Shown: positions 10,867 through 22,714 of the stretch, piece after piece | Numbering within the stretch: the stretch's first letter is position 1 | How the letters are laid out: each line of letters begins with the position of its first letter | Origin: Capsicum annuum | Taxonomy: Eukaryota; Streptophyta; Magnoliopsida; Solanales; Solanaceae | Reading direction: 5' to 3' | Assembly (NCBI RefSeq): GCF_002878395.1 | Contig: NC_061120.1 | Coordinates: 120,279,016 to 120,343,015, forward strand | Length of the DNA: 64,000 nucleotides | Translations under genes and position numbers: made by a program | The notes under the pieces: model-generated | Told to the model about the DNA's origin: nothing | What the model saw: only the letters and a program-made list of their open reading frames with translations | Databases searched by the model: none

Positions 10867-12330
10867 TTAACATACTAGCCATGACATCAGGTGATGCCTT
10901 GAACTCCTGTCGAGTAGTGAGAGCATAGAGATGGTTCCGACAGTGTCAGAGCCAGCTGGTGCACCCTTTGGTGCCGGAGCTAAAGAAGATACAACTAAAA
11001 TTTTATTTTCCCCATGGGTAACCTTGATAGTTTCTAAGCATGTGCCATGGTTGATCATAGTTAAAACACCTATCCCTTCTCTTATCACAGAAACCCCAAA
11101 GCAATCTACCATAAAACCTATAGGAAGGATATGATAGAGCTTATTGAGACCCAATAGCTTTTTATTAGGAACCCTATGCCCTATAGTTGTCACCACTATG
11201 GAAATTCCTATCACCCAACGACTTTGGGTAGGGAGCACCAGCCATCGAGTAAGACACAGAATTGCCCCACTTCTTTTTAGGCCACTTTTCACCATCCAGG
11301 CCACCCTGTTATTGGCCACCACCCCACTGAGAAAATCTAGACTTCTTACCCTGCCTCTTTTATATCTCATCATGCTTCTTCTTTACTTTCTCAACCTGCT
11401 GCATATATACTACCAACATGGAGATATCCATATCTTTGTTCAATAAGGCAAACTGACTCTCTAAAATTAAGTCTTTGGACAACCTGAAAGCAAACTTCCT
11501 CACCCTAGATCTTATGCTAAAAACCAACTCCAGAGCATATCATGATAACTGGAGAAAATTTAAGGCATATTCCTTGACTTACATCTTACCTTGCTTCAGA
11601 TGAAAAACTCTCCTGTTTTTACCTTCCTCAACTCTTGAGGAAAGAAGCAGTCAAGAAAAGCGTTAGAAAAATTATCCCACAAAGATGACTCAACATCATC
11701 ACCCCTTGACTGATCCCATTCCTTGTACCATTGGTCTTTCAGCTGATAGGCAGTGAACTCTATGAACTTCACATTAGTGTCATGCATAACATGAAAAATT
11801 TTCTCCATCTTATCCAGAAAACCTTAAGGATCCTTCTCAACCCTAACACTAGTAAAGGTCGGCGGATTCCACCTTATGAATTAGATAACCCTTGGGGCCT
11901 CTATAGATAGAGTAACAGGAATACCCCGTACAAACTAAGAAGCTACATATTATGCCAACATATAAATGGACTGATGAAACTCAGGGTTTGTCTCTTCAGT
12001 CTAAGAGCTCGAGAAGGACTAGAGTGAACCAATGGAACTCTAAGAAGACAATCAAGAACTAAACCCCTATACGGGTATGGATCCCATAAGTAGAATGGGC
12101 TCTATTAGTATTGTCCTCAGGTGGGACAGAAGAGTTTCTATGATCTTCAGATCTTAGAGAAGGCATGATCTGAAAAGCAAACAAACATGAATTAGAGAAG
12201 ATTGTAGGACGTTATACTCTACAACTTTAAAATAGAACAAAAGAAAGGGAAATATTCCTTAATACCTTATAGTCTCTCCCTTATGAGTGTGGTATACTTT
12301 ACACCTTTAAAAGAGAATCTACTCAACATT
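10867..12330 (-). pseudogene. gag: Ty3/gypsy gag relic, right copy
   Basis: 11,808-11,596 holds the Gag core with FTAYQLKDQWYKEW, SLWDNFSNAF, FFPQELRKVK. Around 11,130-11,040 a cysteine-rich stretch resembles the zinc knuckle in shifted frames, and 10,990-10,920 is the proline/alanine-rich linker before the protease. The N-terminal part extends to about 12,170. It is the paralogue of 1-1,200; both share the same SLW-(E/D)NF wording. Confidence 0.82.
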
Positions 12331-12351
12331 ACTTTGTGGAATCCCAAAATA

Positions 12352-14474
12352 AGTCCCTAGTCATATCGGATGCCTCAAATCCAACCTGGGCCAAAGACTA
12401 CCCCAACACCTAATGAAAACTTCCCTACAACCTATGTCGGATGAATTCCAAACATATAACAAGATAGAATAATATTAAATTAAAGAAGTTAAATAAAGAC
12501 AATAATCATAATTCAACAACCTTAATCAAATATCCAACTGATGCCAAACATAATAGCAATACTAATACCAAGGCTGATACAAATACCGACACCACCCGTG
12601 CCCATAGTATTCCTACGAAGCCTCTAACCAAAAACAAAGAAAATCCAATTGGGACATGCACCCGACCATAGCTAAAACCAAATTCTATTTAAAAAAACAA
12701 TGTAAAAAAGTCAATTAAGTCTTTTGGAGTATTAAAGCTCACCACTTTAGTCTGACTCTATGCTATCCCCGAATCGAAGTTACTGAGCAGAAGGAGTAGT
12801 ATGGTAAGCTCCAACATCATGTAGGTATACAACGCCTAAAGACGATTAGTGGAATGAACACTAGAATGTACTCAGGAGTAAGGATAAAACAATGCTATTA
12901 TTCAAAACAAAAATTGATAACCATATGTAATTACATACATATATACATATATACCATATCGGGAAAGAGAAATGGGTTTAGCATGAATTTAAAACCTTTA
13001 TCCTGGGTTGGATAGCCTTACCGTTATAATCAACCCATAAGCTAAATAGATCTTCCGAAATAGGCCCAGTGCATGTAGTCGCACGAACCAAAGATATTAT
13101 ACAAGCTGGGGATTCTCGTGTATCCTTCGCCCTTCATGATACTTATATACAAGTATAGCTTTATGGATTCTTGTGTACTATAAAAGCTTATGGTCACCAT
13201 GATTGACCCTCATGTAGGTAAACATGATTTTTCAATGTCCGCCTATCGGACTCACACCTTTATGTTTAGATATCACAACCCGCTATTATTGACCAACTAA
13301 AATAATTTAGCACATAACCAAACCACCGATTCAAAGAGTCAATTATCTAGGCATTATGAAGAGGCATTGTCGTACCAACTATAGCTTGCATAAAATATCA
13401 GCCAACACTTAGGGGATTTCCATGTACCCCACAAGACCTCCAATCAAACCAAAGTCGTAGCCACCAAGGCCTTTCCAAACTATTTAAAACCAACCAAACC
13501 AATTTGGGTTTCATTACCATATTATGTAATGCAAAGATTTCAAGAATAGTCAAACTATGTGACAAAAATCATTCTTATTGGCATTTTAACAAACACCTTA
13601 TGGGCATATAGATTCCAAATCCAAAACCAAGTATAAATTGACCATTCATATGCAACAACATGTTCAAACCACAATTATAACATGAAAATAATAAAAAAAT
13701 ATTGGAAAATATTATCCAACAAAGAACAATGAAAACTCCTAACATATATTTCAAAACCAAAATATTAACATAATAATACCATGAAAACCGTCCATTAAAA
13801 CATGCTTTTAGTTGAACTAAGAATGAGTTAGGAGTAACTTATCTTATTATCAAAGGTTCATGAAGAGATTTTGATCTTTAAGCCTCTAGATGACCACCCT
13901 GAAGAAAATCTAGCCCAATCTTCCTGCAAGGTTTTTAGAGAGTGTTTTGATCTTCTAAAGTATGGAATGAGAGAAAAATAGTGTTATAAGACAAAGGGTA
14001 TTAAGTTATTGGTGTGGGAAATATCTAAAATACCCTTAGCTTAAAAGTTGTAAAAGGAAACTAGGAGGGTGCAGTTGGACCTCTCAACTCGTATCCACAT
14101 CATTCGAGTGGTACCATTAACTCATAAATTGATTAGAAAGTTAGGAACCATATTCTATCCACCCTATGAATCCCTTTTCATGACTTGTACCATCATCATA
14201 TGACTAATATGCTTCAAGTTATACCTTAAGCTAAACATCTAGGATTGAAACTGGACAACGTATGGTTAGGCACTATACTTCTCATATCATGAACATATAA
14301 CTTGTATGGAGTCTTCTCGTACCAAGGATAGGAATTGGCCAATATCACACTATCCAACATATGACTAGGGTCCCTAGAACCATACCCACACTATACGACT
14401 CGTATGGTTAGTCATTACAAGAACAGTGACCTCTATGCTCAGGAAATTTCTAAGGGCCAAAAAATAGGGTGTTT
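12352..14474 (-). repeat. Uninterrupted chromovirus LTR (5' LTR of right copy)
   Basis: Aligns over about 2.1 kb with 1,241-3,141 joined to 7,017-7,263. Its high end (AAATAGGGTGTTTTAG) corresponds to 7,250-7,263. At its low end roughly 55 bases, including the LTR terminus and PBS, are missing compared with 1,205-1,262. It serves as the empty-site reference for the L1 insertion. Substitutions are numerous between the copies, so the element is old. Confidence 0.85.
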
Positions 14475-14607
14475 TAGTAATTTATTTGATTTTAAGCATG
14501 TTATAACTTCTTTTGATTCTAGGGTTCAAATTTTTCCTATTTGAAGTGAAAATGATGCTATAAATAAAAAAAATATGAAATAATAATTCAAAGTTTTGAT
14601 ATATGCC

Positions 14608-15060
14608 TGCTTGTACTAGGCCTCATATTGCATATTCAGTTGGATTACTTAGAAGGCTTACAAGAAATTGAGGTAATGACTATTGAATGCTATAAAAAGG
14701 GTTTGAGATATCTGATAGGAATAAAAACTTATGGTATGATCTATAAGAATATCCTGCCAAACATGAAGGCTTTTGTGATAAAGATTGAAACACTTTTTCA
14801 AGCAATTCTTTTCTACTTCTTGTTATATAATAATTTGTGCAATAATTTTATCTGTAGGAAATCCAAAAAAAAATTATCATTACTAACTCTGCAAAGGAGG
14901 TTAAACTAATTACTTTTGCTGCAACTAGTGGAAAAGTGAATTGGTTGAGAGATTTGATAATTCAAATACCTTATTTTAAAAAATCAATTCCTTCTATTTT
15001 GATTCTCTGTGATATAAGTACTTTTATTATAGAAGTCAAAACCATTAATATTAAATCATA
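14608..15060 (+). pseudogene. Ty1/copia RNase H fragment
   Basis: Plus-strand reading gives LHIQLDYLEG and KKGLRYLIG-KTYGMIYKN (the copia segment after RT, where VLRYLKGT-YGI is usual), then from about 14,885 SAKEVKLITFAATSGKVNWLRDLI and a LILCDIST stretch, corresponding to the copia RNase H motifs STKEAE-A and CD--AA. The part between is shortened. The fragment ends in stops; no LTR of this element is seen nearby. Confidence 0.72.
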
Positions 15061-15189
15061 GGATTAGGTTATGACAAGCAACTAATACATATTTATCTAG
15101 AAAAGAGTCATCTATCCAGTCCATTCTTTTATTTTCTTTGTTTATCAAGCCTATGTAAGTATTTTGGGACTTGATTTTTACAAACTTTA

Positions 15190-15500
15190 CTAGGGCTGAT
15201 AGGGTCAGGAATAAGATTATTTGAGAGAAGGTAGGAGTGCTTTTGGTGGAGGATAAGTTATGGGAAGTGAGGTTGAGATGATTTGGCCACGTGATAAGAA
15301 TGGGTATGGTTGCCCCAGTTCATAGGTGTGAGAGGTTGGCCTTGGAGGGTTTCAAATGGGGTAGGCGTAGAACAAAGATGTACTGGAGAGGTGTGATTAG
15401 ACATGACATAGATCAGTTATAGCTTACTGAGGATATGACCCTCGATAAAAAGGTTTGGAGAAAGAGTACTAAGTTAGAGGGCTAAGGTATGTGGTCGACT
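15190..15500 (+). pseudogene. RTE-type LINE, ORF C-terminal fragment
   Basis: Translation shows [55 protein letters not shown] and LTEDMTLDKKVW, the C-terminal tail characteristic of RTE-clade LINE polyproteins in Solanaceae. A few stops are present. A second copy of the same region lies on the other strand at 18,395-18,893. Neither the (TTG)n tail nor a TSD is visible here. Confidence 0.8.
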
Positions 15501-15589
15501 CATAGTCTGTAAGTAGGAGGGTTAGGCATAGCTTGGTTGGTAGTTGTAGTTCCATACTGAGTGTAGAAGTTAATCCTTTTTAAGGCACT

Positions 15590-16350
15590 TAAATGCCTTT
15601 AAACATACCTCATCAAATAATAAATTCACTTCGTTTTCTAGAACATTAGAAAGAGGATTACCAATCTTACAGGAATCTTTGATAAAACCTGCCTGACCCA
15701 AGAAACTATGAATCCATTTTTAGAGATTTGTAAAGGTAGTTTAGAAATGGATTTAATGTTTACTCGATCAACCTCAATACCTTTATTTGAGTTTTTATGG
15801 CACAAAATAATGTCTTTATTCACCAAGAAGTGGCACTTTTCCTAGTTAAATGAAAAATTAATCTCTATACACCTTTGTAAAATCTTTTCATTATTGGCTA
15901 GATAGTTTTCAAATTTATCACCTACTACTGAAAAATCATCAATGAATACTTCCATGGTGTCCTCCAACATATAAGAAAAGATGGACATCATACATCTTTG
16001 AAAAGTGGCAGCTGCATTACAGTGGAAATAGATATCCAGTTGGACCTAAAATAAATTTCAAGGAAATAATACCATCCTCACCTGCTAATCTATCCAACAT
16101 ATGATGCATAAATAGCATTGAAAAACTCTCCGTAAGAGTTGATGAGTTCAACTTCTTGTAATCCATACATATGCACCAGCCTCTAATCAATAGAAGTAGA
16201 ATAAGATCATTTTGCTCATTTGGAACGTCAGTCATGTCTCCCTTATTAGGTACATAGTGTACCAAGCATACCAATATATGGTCGGAAATAGGGTACACTA
16301 CACCTACATATAGCAACTTGATAATCTCGTTCTTTACCACCACTAGAATT
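15590..16350 (-). pseudogene. pol: Athila-type Ty3/gypsy reverse transcriptase fragment
   Basis: From 16,343 down: EIIKLLYVGVVYPISD, GWCICMDYKKLNSST, HHMLDRLAGEDG, then in other frames EVFIDDFSVVGD (about 15,957-15,922, intact catalytic Asp pair) and CHFLVNKDIILCHK-S-KGIEVD (15,835-15,765). The wording YPISDS and GHKVS--GIEVD is typical of Athila/Tat RTs rather than chromoviruses. Upstream gag/PR and downstream integrase are absent. Confidence 0.82.
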
Positions 16351-16389
16351 TTTGGGTTGATCCTAATTTGGTGTTTAATATTTGAAATT

Positions 16390-17300
16390 TAGTACTTTTG
16401 CAAGTATTATATGACAAATTACCATATTTTATCCATATTTAAGTCTAAGTTCTGAGAATAAATTTTCTTATATCTATCTATTTTTTGCATAATTGAGATT
16501 TTGTGAGTAAGGACATATGATTGTGATATTTGTAGGATAAAATGCATTTGGAAAGACAAAAATATGATGAAAAACACATAAGGTGGAACCAATGGATGTG
16601 AGATGCTTGCCAAATGGTGCAAGAAGATGGATTCATTCCATGTAGACATTCCAACGAATTTCATACCAAGCCAAGGAGAAAAGATAAAAATTTAAAACAT
16701 TAAGGAGTCCTAAAATAGTGATAGTGAATGATGCTAGAATGTATGCTAGGAAGCCTCCTCCTCTATAGTCGTGAAACACCCCAAACATAGAATATTGTCA
16801 GAATGCTATGCTTTATATTTGCCAAGCTGGACAACATCCCAAAATAGGGTGGTCTTCTGCAATTTTAAAGCTATCTCTAGATTAATTAGTGGATTCTTCA
16901 AATATTATAAATGGAACCCATGGATGATTTTTATAGAAATCTTTGCATAGGGAGAGCTAGAAGCCGTTGTGGCGTTCAGAGAAAATTATTTGGATTGTCT
17001 CTTATACATACTTATTTATTTTTATGTTTTTATTTAGATGATATTTTGTAATTTTATGTTTTTGTTTGGACTATATTTTGTAATCCCACCATGAGTAGAT
17101 GGAGTTAAAAATCTCGTTGAAGGATTATTGTAGCTATTACATTATTGTTTAGTGCAATTGATTTGACAAGTATGTTTTAGTCATATTAGTTGTTCTTGCA
17201 TTCTTGAACTTGCTATTTTAATTCTTCTCGACTATTAGAATTATCATATATTCTCATTTTGAACTTGAAAGAACAATTATGATAGATAAAAAATATAGGT
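16390..17300 (+). repeat. Tat/Athila-like LTR fragment
   Basis: No reading frame. The order of short landmarks resembles LTRs of Tat/Athila elements read on the plus strand: CGAATTTCAT and CCAAGGAG (about 16,655-16,678), GGTGGTCTTCTGCAATTTT (16,849-16,867), TATAAATGGA (16,906-16,915, a possible promoter box), then CCATGAGTAGATGGAG (17,089). The assignment is from memory of such LTRs. Ends are not defined and no partner LTR is seen in the window. Confidence 0.45.
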
Positions 17301-17326
17301 GGCTATATTTTCCTTAATAACATATA

Positions 17327-17448
17327 ACAACATACCCAGTATACTCCTATAAAGTGAGGTATGGGGAGGCTAAGTGTACCAATCTATGCCACTGCCTCAT
17401 AATGATGTAGAGAGGTTATTTTGGATATACCCCTGAATTTGAAATTCT
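17327..17448 (-). repeat. SINE-like / RTE 3'-tail fragment
   Basis: Minus strand shows CTCTCTACATCATTATGAGG, a GCCTCCCCATACCTCACTTT stretch, ACTGGGTATGTTGTT. This is the motif string found at the 3' end of Solanaceae RTE LINEs and of SINEs that borrow the same tail. It matches 18,009-18,125 and 52,515-52,640. No tRNA-like head is evident. Confidence 0.65.
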
Positions 17449-17674
17449 ATTTATTAACATAAAGAACCGGTTAGTGGATAGCATAGGAATAATCCCAGAT
17501 CAGCTTACTTTATTACAAAATAAAAGATATATAAATACATTAGAATTGGATTATCATATTCCCACTAAATCATGTAGTTATGAGGTCAATTTGAATAGAT
17601 GATTAAAGTGTCGGGAGACCATAATCATTTTATCAACCCTGTAAACCAAAAACAATATAAACAAATAAGTTATT
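17449..17674. other. Unassigned flank
   Basis: AT-rich sequence with no frame, repeat or motif I recognise. It is the presumed target flank of the large minus-strand element whose LTR ends at 17,675. Confidence 0.4.
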
Positions 17675-18008
17675 TGTCACAACATAATTTCTTCAGTCAT
17701 AATGACACCTACTCCAACCCACTAGTAGGTAAACCAAGTCATAACACAGAATGAAAACTAATAAGCTAAAGGGGAAAAAGATGAGAAGAAATATGAAGTA
17801 AAACCAAAAACAACATTAACATACGTGGAAGAGAAGAAAGATAATAAAATAATAAACCTTACAGGATAATGAAAAAGACAAAATACACAAAATAAAACCC
17901 ACCCAAAACCTAGTAAGTTCGGTACTAGAGCCACTACAATCCAAAATCACAATAGTAGATAGTATACAAAATATAAATATGTACAATAGTCTCGGAAAGC
18001 AAAATATA
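17675..18008 (-). repeat. 3' LTR of the large old chromovirus, segment 1 (LTR end)
   Basis: The plus strand begins TGTCACAAC, the reverse complement of an LTR terminus GTTGTGACA, followed by GACACCTACTCCAACCCAC, which mirrors the end of chromovirus LTRs. From about 17,724 it aligns with LTR B from 34,505 (shared GATGAGAAGAAA, ACAAAATACACAAAA, GTACTAGAGCCA). It is interrupted at 18,008 by an RTE LINE. Confidence 0.75.
18001..18008. repeat. Target-site duplication of RTE LINE (left)
   Basis: AAAATATA occurs here and again at 18,894-18,901, flanking the LINE. LTR B carries the related single site AAAATAGA near 34,767. Eight bases of low complexity are weak alone; the alignment with LTR B on both sides makes the boundaries credible. 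Confidence 0.6.
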
Positions 18009-18893
18009 ACAACAACAACAACAAACCCACTGTATTCCTACATAGTGGGGTCTGGGCAGGGTAAGATGTACGCAGTCCATACCACTACTTTCGAAGAAGT
18101 AGCAAGGCTATTTTTGATAGACACCCGACTCAAAAAAAGAATAGTAAAGAAGTTCGTAGGAAATATTGAAATGAGATGTCATAACAAGAAAAACAATTGT
18201 ATTAAATCCATAATAAAGCATGAAACATGATGGCATAATTGAAATAACAGAAACCCACTGCACCCCCATACTCTCGTACTTGCTGCTCCAACCTATGGGC
18301 ATGGACCTAGGACTACCAACCTAGCTACCCCAAAGCTCTCCTAATTACTGATAATGAACCACCCATACGCCCTAGCCTTCTATCTTAATTCACATCACCA
18401 GACCTTTCTATCTAGGGTCATGTCCTTAGTAAATAGTAACTGCTCTATGTTATGTCTAATTATCTCTCTCCAGTATTTCTTTGGCCTACCCCTACCCCAC
18501 CTGAAACCATCCAAAGCTAGCCTCTCAAACCTATAAACTGGGACATTCGTGCCTCTCCTTATCACGTGTTCAAACCATCTCAACCTGCTTTCTCACAACT
18601 TGTCCTTCACTGAAGCCACTCCAACATTCTTCCAGATATTATTATTCCTAACCCTATCACTCATAGTAAGCCCACACATCTAATATAACATCCCCATTTT
18701 TTCCACTTTCGACTTTTAAAAATTGGAGTTCTTGACTGTTCAACACTCTGCTCTATATAGCATGGCCAGATGGACTGCCACTCTATAGAATTTGCATATC
18801 AGATTGGGTGGCACTTTCTTATCGCACAACACACCTAAGGAGAGCTTCCAATTCATCCATGCTACCCTAATATGAATGTAAAATACTATCACT
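18009..18893 (-). mobile_element. 5'-truncated RTE-type LINE
   Basis: Minus-strand LINE of about 885 bp. Its 3' end has (TTG)n (plus-strand ACAACAACAACAACA at 18,009) preceded by the tail motifs GACCCCACTATGTAGG and GGACTGCGTACATCTTACC. Upstream lies coding sequence (18,893-18,395): [55 protein letters not shown] and [13 protein letters not shown] catalytic parts are missing. It sits in an LTR with an 8-bp duplication, and the LTR alignment resumes at 18,894. Confidence 0.82.
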
Positions 18894-19536
18894 AAAATAT
18901 ATGGAGGAGGACCAGCCTCAGAATCTAGAATACTCATCTTATCTCTGGATCAATAGTAGAATTGAGGATAACATCAATACTAGTAGCTCATACACAAATC
19001 TATATCAAAAAAAATAAGCAAAAGTATAGTATGAGTGCCAAAGAAATGGGTTCTTAGTTGACATAATCGACCAACAAAGCTCAAATATAGTAAAAGCATA
19101 AATATGATAAGAGTAAGTAAGCTAAGTTAATAAATTAAAAGGTAGAAATATAAAACCTAATGAGCTATTCAAGGGCCATAACGGATATATATAAGAGAAA
19201 TACAATTGAGAAATAAGAAAGACAGGATAACTATAACATAATTAGGCACCCATAAGCACATAAATCACACAAAAGAAGAGACTTAACCCTACCAAGTACC
19301 CATAAGACAGTGAGTGTATACAAGGTGTAACTTCAGTATAAACCATAAGAGACCATAGCCAAATAAATCTCAGGTAACCATCTGATCCCAAATCTATGAT
19401 AAAACTGTCCAAATATATATCAAGCTTGAATTGGAACTAATGGGTATGAACAAAAGGCCAGACCCCAAAATCAAATCAAATATAGTTGATAATAATGAGA
19501 GGCCATACGCCGTGGTCAAACTATAAATATAGGGTA
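18894..19536 (-). repeat. 3' LTR of the large old chromovirus, segment 2
   Basis: Aligns with LTR B 34,765-35,424: AGCCT-GAA-CTAGAA, GAGGATA-C-TCAAT, then AACTATAACATAATTAGG against AACTATAACCTAACTGGGG, and ACCCTACCAAG. It is interrupted after the 5-bp site GGGTA by the element starting at 19,537 and resumes at 28,407. Confidence 0.78.
19532..19536. repeat. Target-site duplication (left) of the LARD-like element
   Basis: GGGTA, repeated exactly at 28,407-28,411. Five bases is the usual duplication for LTR retrotransposon integrases. LTR B has the corresponding unfilled site AGGTA at 35,420-35,424. Confidence 0.85.
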
Positions 19537-21817
19537 TGTAACACCCCGTAAAAGTAGTACATGGATTAGACTTTAATAGAGTGCTCTTAGACTTAAAAAC
19601 TTGAAAATTTTTCTAAGTGTAATGAGGACTTAGAGTCATTTTAGCTGGCAATCTTCAGGATATAACTTTTCAACCTTTCCAACCTCCATTTCTAGATTTT
19701 AAAGTTGCATTATTAAAAAATCTCATAGTAAATCTCAGATAAGTTTTGAAACTTTTCGGAATGTATAAGGCTGCGTTTGGATTACAAAACAGTAGCAAAA
19801 CGCATAGCTTGTTGCCCAGTTTTCAGCATTTCAGGGTCAACTTCAAACTATCATAACTCACTGAATATAATGAACTGGGAGAGCTGCTACCTATCAAATG
19901 AAATATATTTGAGTTTTCTTTCCAATTCAATTGTTTTCATCCAAATCTAACATCTGAGTAATGAGTTATACCTATTTTACTTCAGCCTATCAGTTTGTCA
20001 ATCGAGGGACAGTTTCGACTTTGTTTGTTTTCTTAGGGGCATTTTAGTCATTTCACCTCACCCAAATTTTGTCTATAACACCATATTTAGCCCCCAATTC
20101 ATCAAAATATAATCATTTTCACAAATTATCGCTCAAGAACACCCCTTAGGATTTCAAACAAAAATCCCAAATAACTCAATATTCAACTTGGGTTTTGTAA
20201 GATAATTAGAGATTTGGAGTCCCAACATCGTAGGCTTCAAGGATCATCCCCCAATTTCTTAAATAGAGATACGCGGGATTTTCCTAAATTCTCATGGGCA
20301 CAGAAATCATGTTTTAAGAAAGGAGTTTTTGAATTCATGTACATATTCATGTTTTAGAAGCTTTAAATGATATTATTTTAGCCTTTTGGCTTTCCCCTAA
20401 AGTGGCTTGAAAATTTTAGGTATATGTATATATGTATTTTGCCTTAAAATATGAATTGAGAGCATCATTTACATAAAATCCCTCTTTTGATGTAATTTTC
20501 CTATGTTTCACATGATATATATTGTTTTGAAATATGTCTTGAAAAATCATGATATGAAATGCTTTGACTTTGCTATGTTTGAAAAAAAATTTTGAACATG
20601 AAAGAGAGGGTTGTAAATGTTGAATATACATATAATGAAAGAGTGCATAATTTTGCCAAAAGCACATGACCACCATATGTTTGATGAAACTTTTTGCATG
20701 GTTTTGACTTGAGTTTCGGAACATGAAATCTTTTATGCAAATTACATGTTTGGGTGGTCTGAAACTACACTTTTATAAAAGATCATGATTAATGAATTAT
20801 GACTCAGAAATAAGACTTGCAAGTCTTGGTATGACGATACCAACTCAGAAAAATGTCATAACAGACATATACTAGTTTAGAAATCAGATATTATCAGACT
20901 TTCATGATTAAGAAATTTCATAATGATACATGTTCAAAAAAGGTTAAAAAATTGGGCATAAAGAAATGTTAGGTGGTCCCCAAAGAAGGCGTGAGTTTAG
21001 ACAACTCATTGCCCAAAATTATGATTTTCCAATACGGGTATATTATTATACGCTGGCTTAAGTGTCGTTTGGCGTATCAGACTCAGACACTCCAACCCTT
21101 GGAGCATACTTGGATTGAGGGCTTCCCCGTTGAGTCAATGGCGGATTTCATATAGACCATGGAATATCAGACTTGTAGGAGAATACCACCTAACTCAGAA
21201 GTAATACAAAGTTCAGAAATTATTTTGACAAGAATGTCTTATGATTTTTGAATGATGCCCATGTGTTTTCAGAAACTCTTTTAGATGTGATGTGTTGATA
21301 AAAATTGCTCTCATCTATTATATATGTGTTCAAATACTTTATTTTGGATTGCTTCGCATGCCAGTACATTTGTGCTGACCCTCCCCCTCCTTCCAGGTTT
21401 TGAGACACAGTCTAGGGGTCCAAATAAATAGTAGATATTTCAGATCACAGAGCATATTATGCAGGGGTGAGCCTTTTATATTCCAGAAGGCCTGTTTACT
21501 TTCAGATATTTATCTTTACTCATGTTTTGGTCTACTGGGGGCCTTGTCCCAGTTTTTAGATAGTTTTGTTTTGTTCATAGTAGAGATTTCGCAGACTGAG
21601 TTAGACATTATTATTATCCAGATATATTTTGGATTTCAATTTTTTCAGTATTATGATCACATCCAGATTGACCATGTTTCCATATTAGGTTTCTATTTCT
21701 GCATTATCTTTTATTATATGAATGTTGTGCATGATTACTAGATAGATAGAGGGCATCCCAAGCCTTTACGGTTAAGGAATGCTCATCATGGCCAGGGCCC
21801 CAGTTTGGGTCATAACG
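19537..21817 (+). repeat. 5' LTR of the LARD-like element
   Basis: Starts TGTAACACCCCGTAAAAG and ends near GTTTGGGTCATAACG, a decayed form of the GTCGTGACA-type end seen in the other copy as GTCGTGATA. Compared with 26,178-28,406 it keeps about 55 bases near 19,985-20,035 that the 3' LTR lacks. A TATA-like CTATAAC lies at 20,073, at the position where the LTR at 57,551 has a clear TATA box. Contains a C-rich tract near 21,378. Confidence 0.88.
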
Positions 21818-21820
21818 AAC

Positions 21821-21833
21821 TTGTTATCAAAAC
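21821..21833 (+). other. Primer binding site of the LARD-like element
   Basis: TTGTTATCAAAAC, a degenerate TTGGTATCAGAGC for initiator Met-tRNA, three bases after the LTR end and followed by ACGGTTCATGG, the usual continuation in this family. Confidence 0.75.
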
Positions 21834-22100
21834 ACGGTTCATGGTCCCAGGGTGTCTGCAAAATAACATCGGGTAGAGTCTTGTTTATGGGTATGTAGTG
21901 CGCCATACTTATAAGAAAGAGACTACTAGACGTTTAGAAATGTCTCTCTTTCTTCATGTTCTAGTTCGTGCAATAGAGTTAGAATATTCCTCTTTCATAC
22001 TCTAATTCGTGCTATGGTGTTCCCCATACGAAAGTAAAAAGTCATCTCAAATTCTTTTCTTACTCTAATGTCCTCAAATATATCTTATTATTGAGGTGAT
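21834..22100 (+). other. Leader of the LARD-like element, with conserved box
   Basis: Non-coding leader. A box at 21,874-21,905 (TAGAGTCTTGT, ATGGGTATG, GTGCGCCA) matches 60,209-60,240 in the leader of the coding element to the right, at almost the same distance from the PBS. Conservation in an element without genes points to a role in RNA packaging, dimerisation or priming. Function is inferred. Confidence 0.6.
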
Positions 22101-22714
22101 TTAAGTACAGATGTTTAGAATCTAAATGGTATGGTCCTTTCTGATTGAACCATAGAAGAGTTAAAATTTGTACAAGGACTTGAGAAGAGTCTGTTAGTGC
22201 TTCAATATGGATTGATTCTGATGTAAACATTGATCCTGATGGAATCGTGCTTTTTAGCTTGAGGTATTAATTGCATTTAGTCCCCTTCAAATTTATCTTA
22301 CAAATGTCTTGCTTAAGGGGTATGATGTGTAGTTGAATATTGGAACTGTATTTCCACTTGAATAGTAGTATGCATTAAAGTGTTGTTTTCATGACCTATT
22401 GGTAGTGAAATTAGACCACGAAGTTGGTGATGTGAAGTCACAAAGTTAGAAGTCAGAGTGAGGGTGACTTTTGTGTAAAAGAATATTTTAGTCGAATAAC
22501 CGATGTTTGAGAATGATTTACCCCCCTTATGGTGATAGACTAATGTGGAAACTAGTAGCATGTGTGGATGGTATGGTAGTCCATAGATGAAGTGTTTGAC
22601 TTTGATTTTATTTATATAGAGTAAGATATGTATTCTTAGTTCATTTGATATTGCATATTAAATTTCTATCTCATGTAATCTTGTCATCAAGGTGTTGTTG
22701 AAAAAAGATAAAGT

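Noticed and set aside
17000..17100. Organelle DNA insertion
   Set aside because: No chloroplast or mitochondrial gene wording was recognised; the stretch fits a Tat/Athila-like LTR.
21400..21741. 113-residue plus-strand open stretch rich in Phe/Ile/Tyr
   Set aside because: It is in the transcribed end of the LARD LTR and looks membrane-like only because of T-rich DNA; the other LTR does not keep it open.
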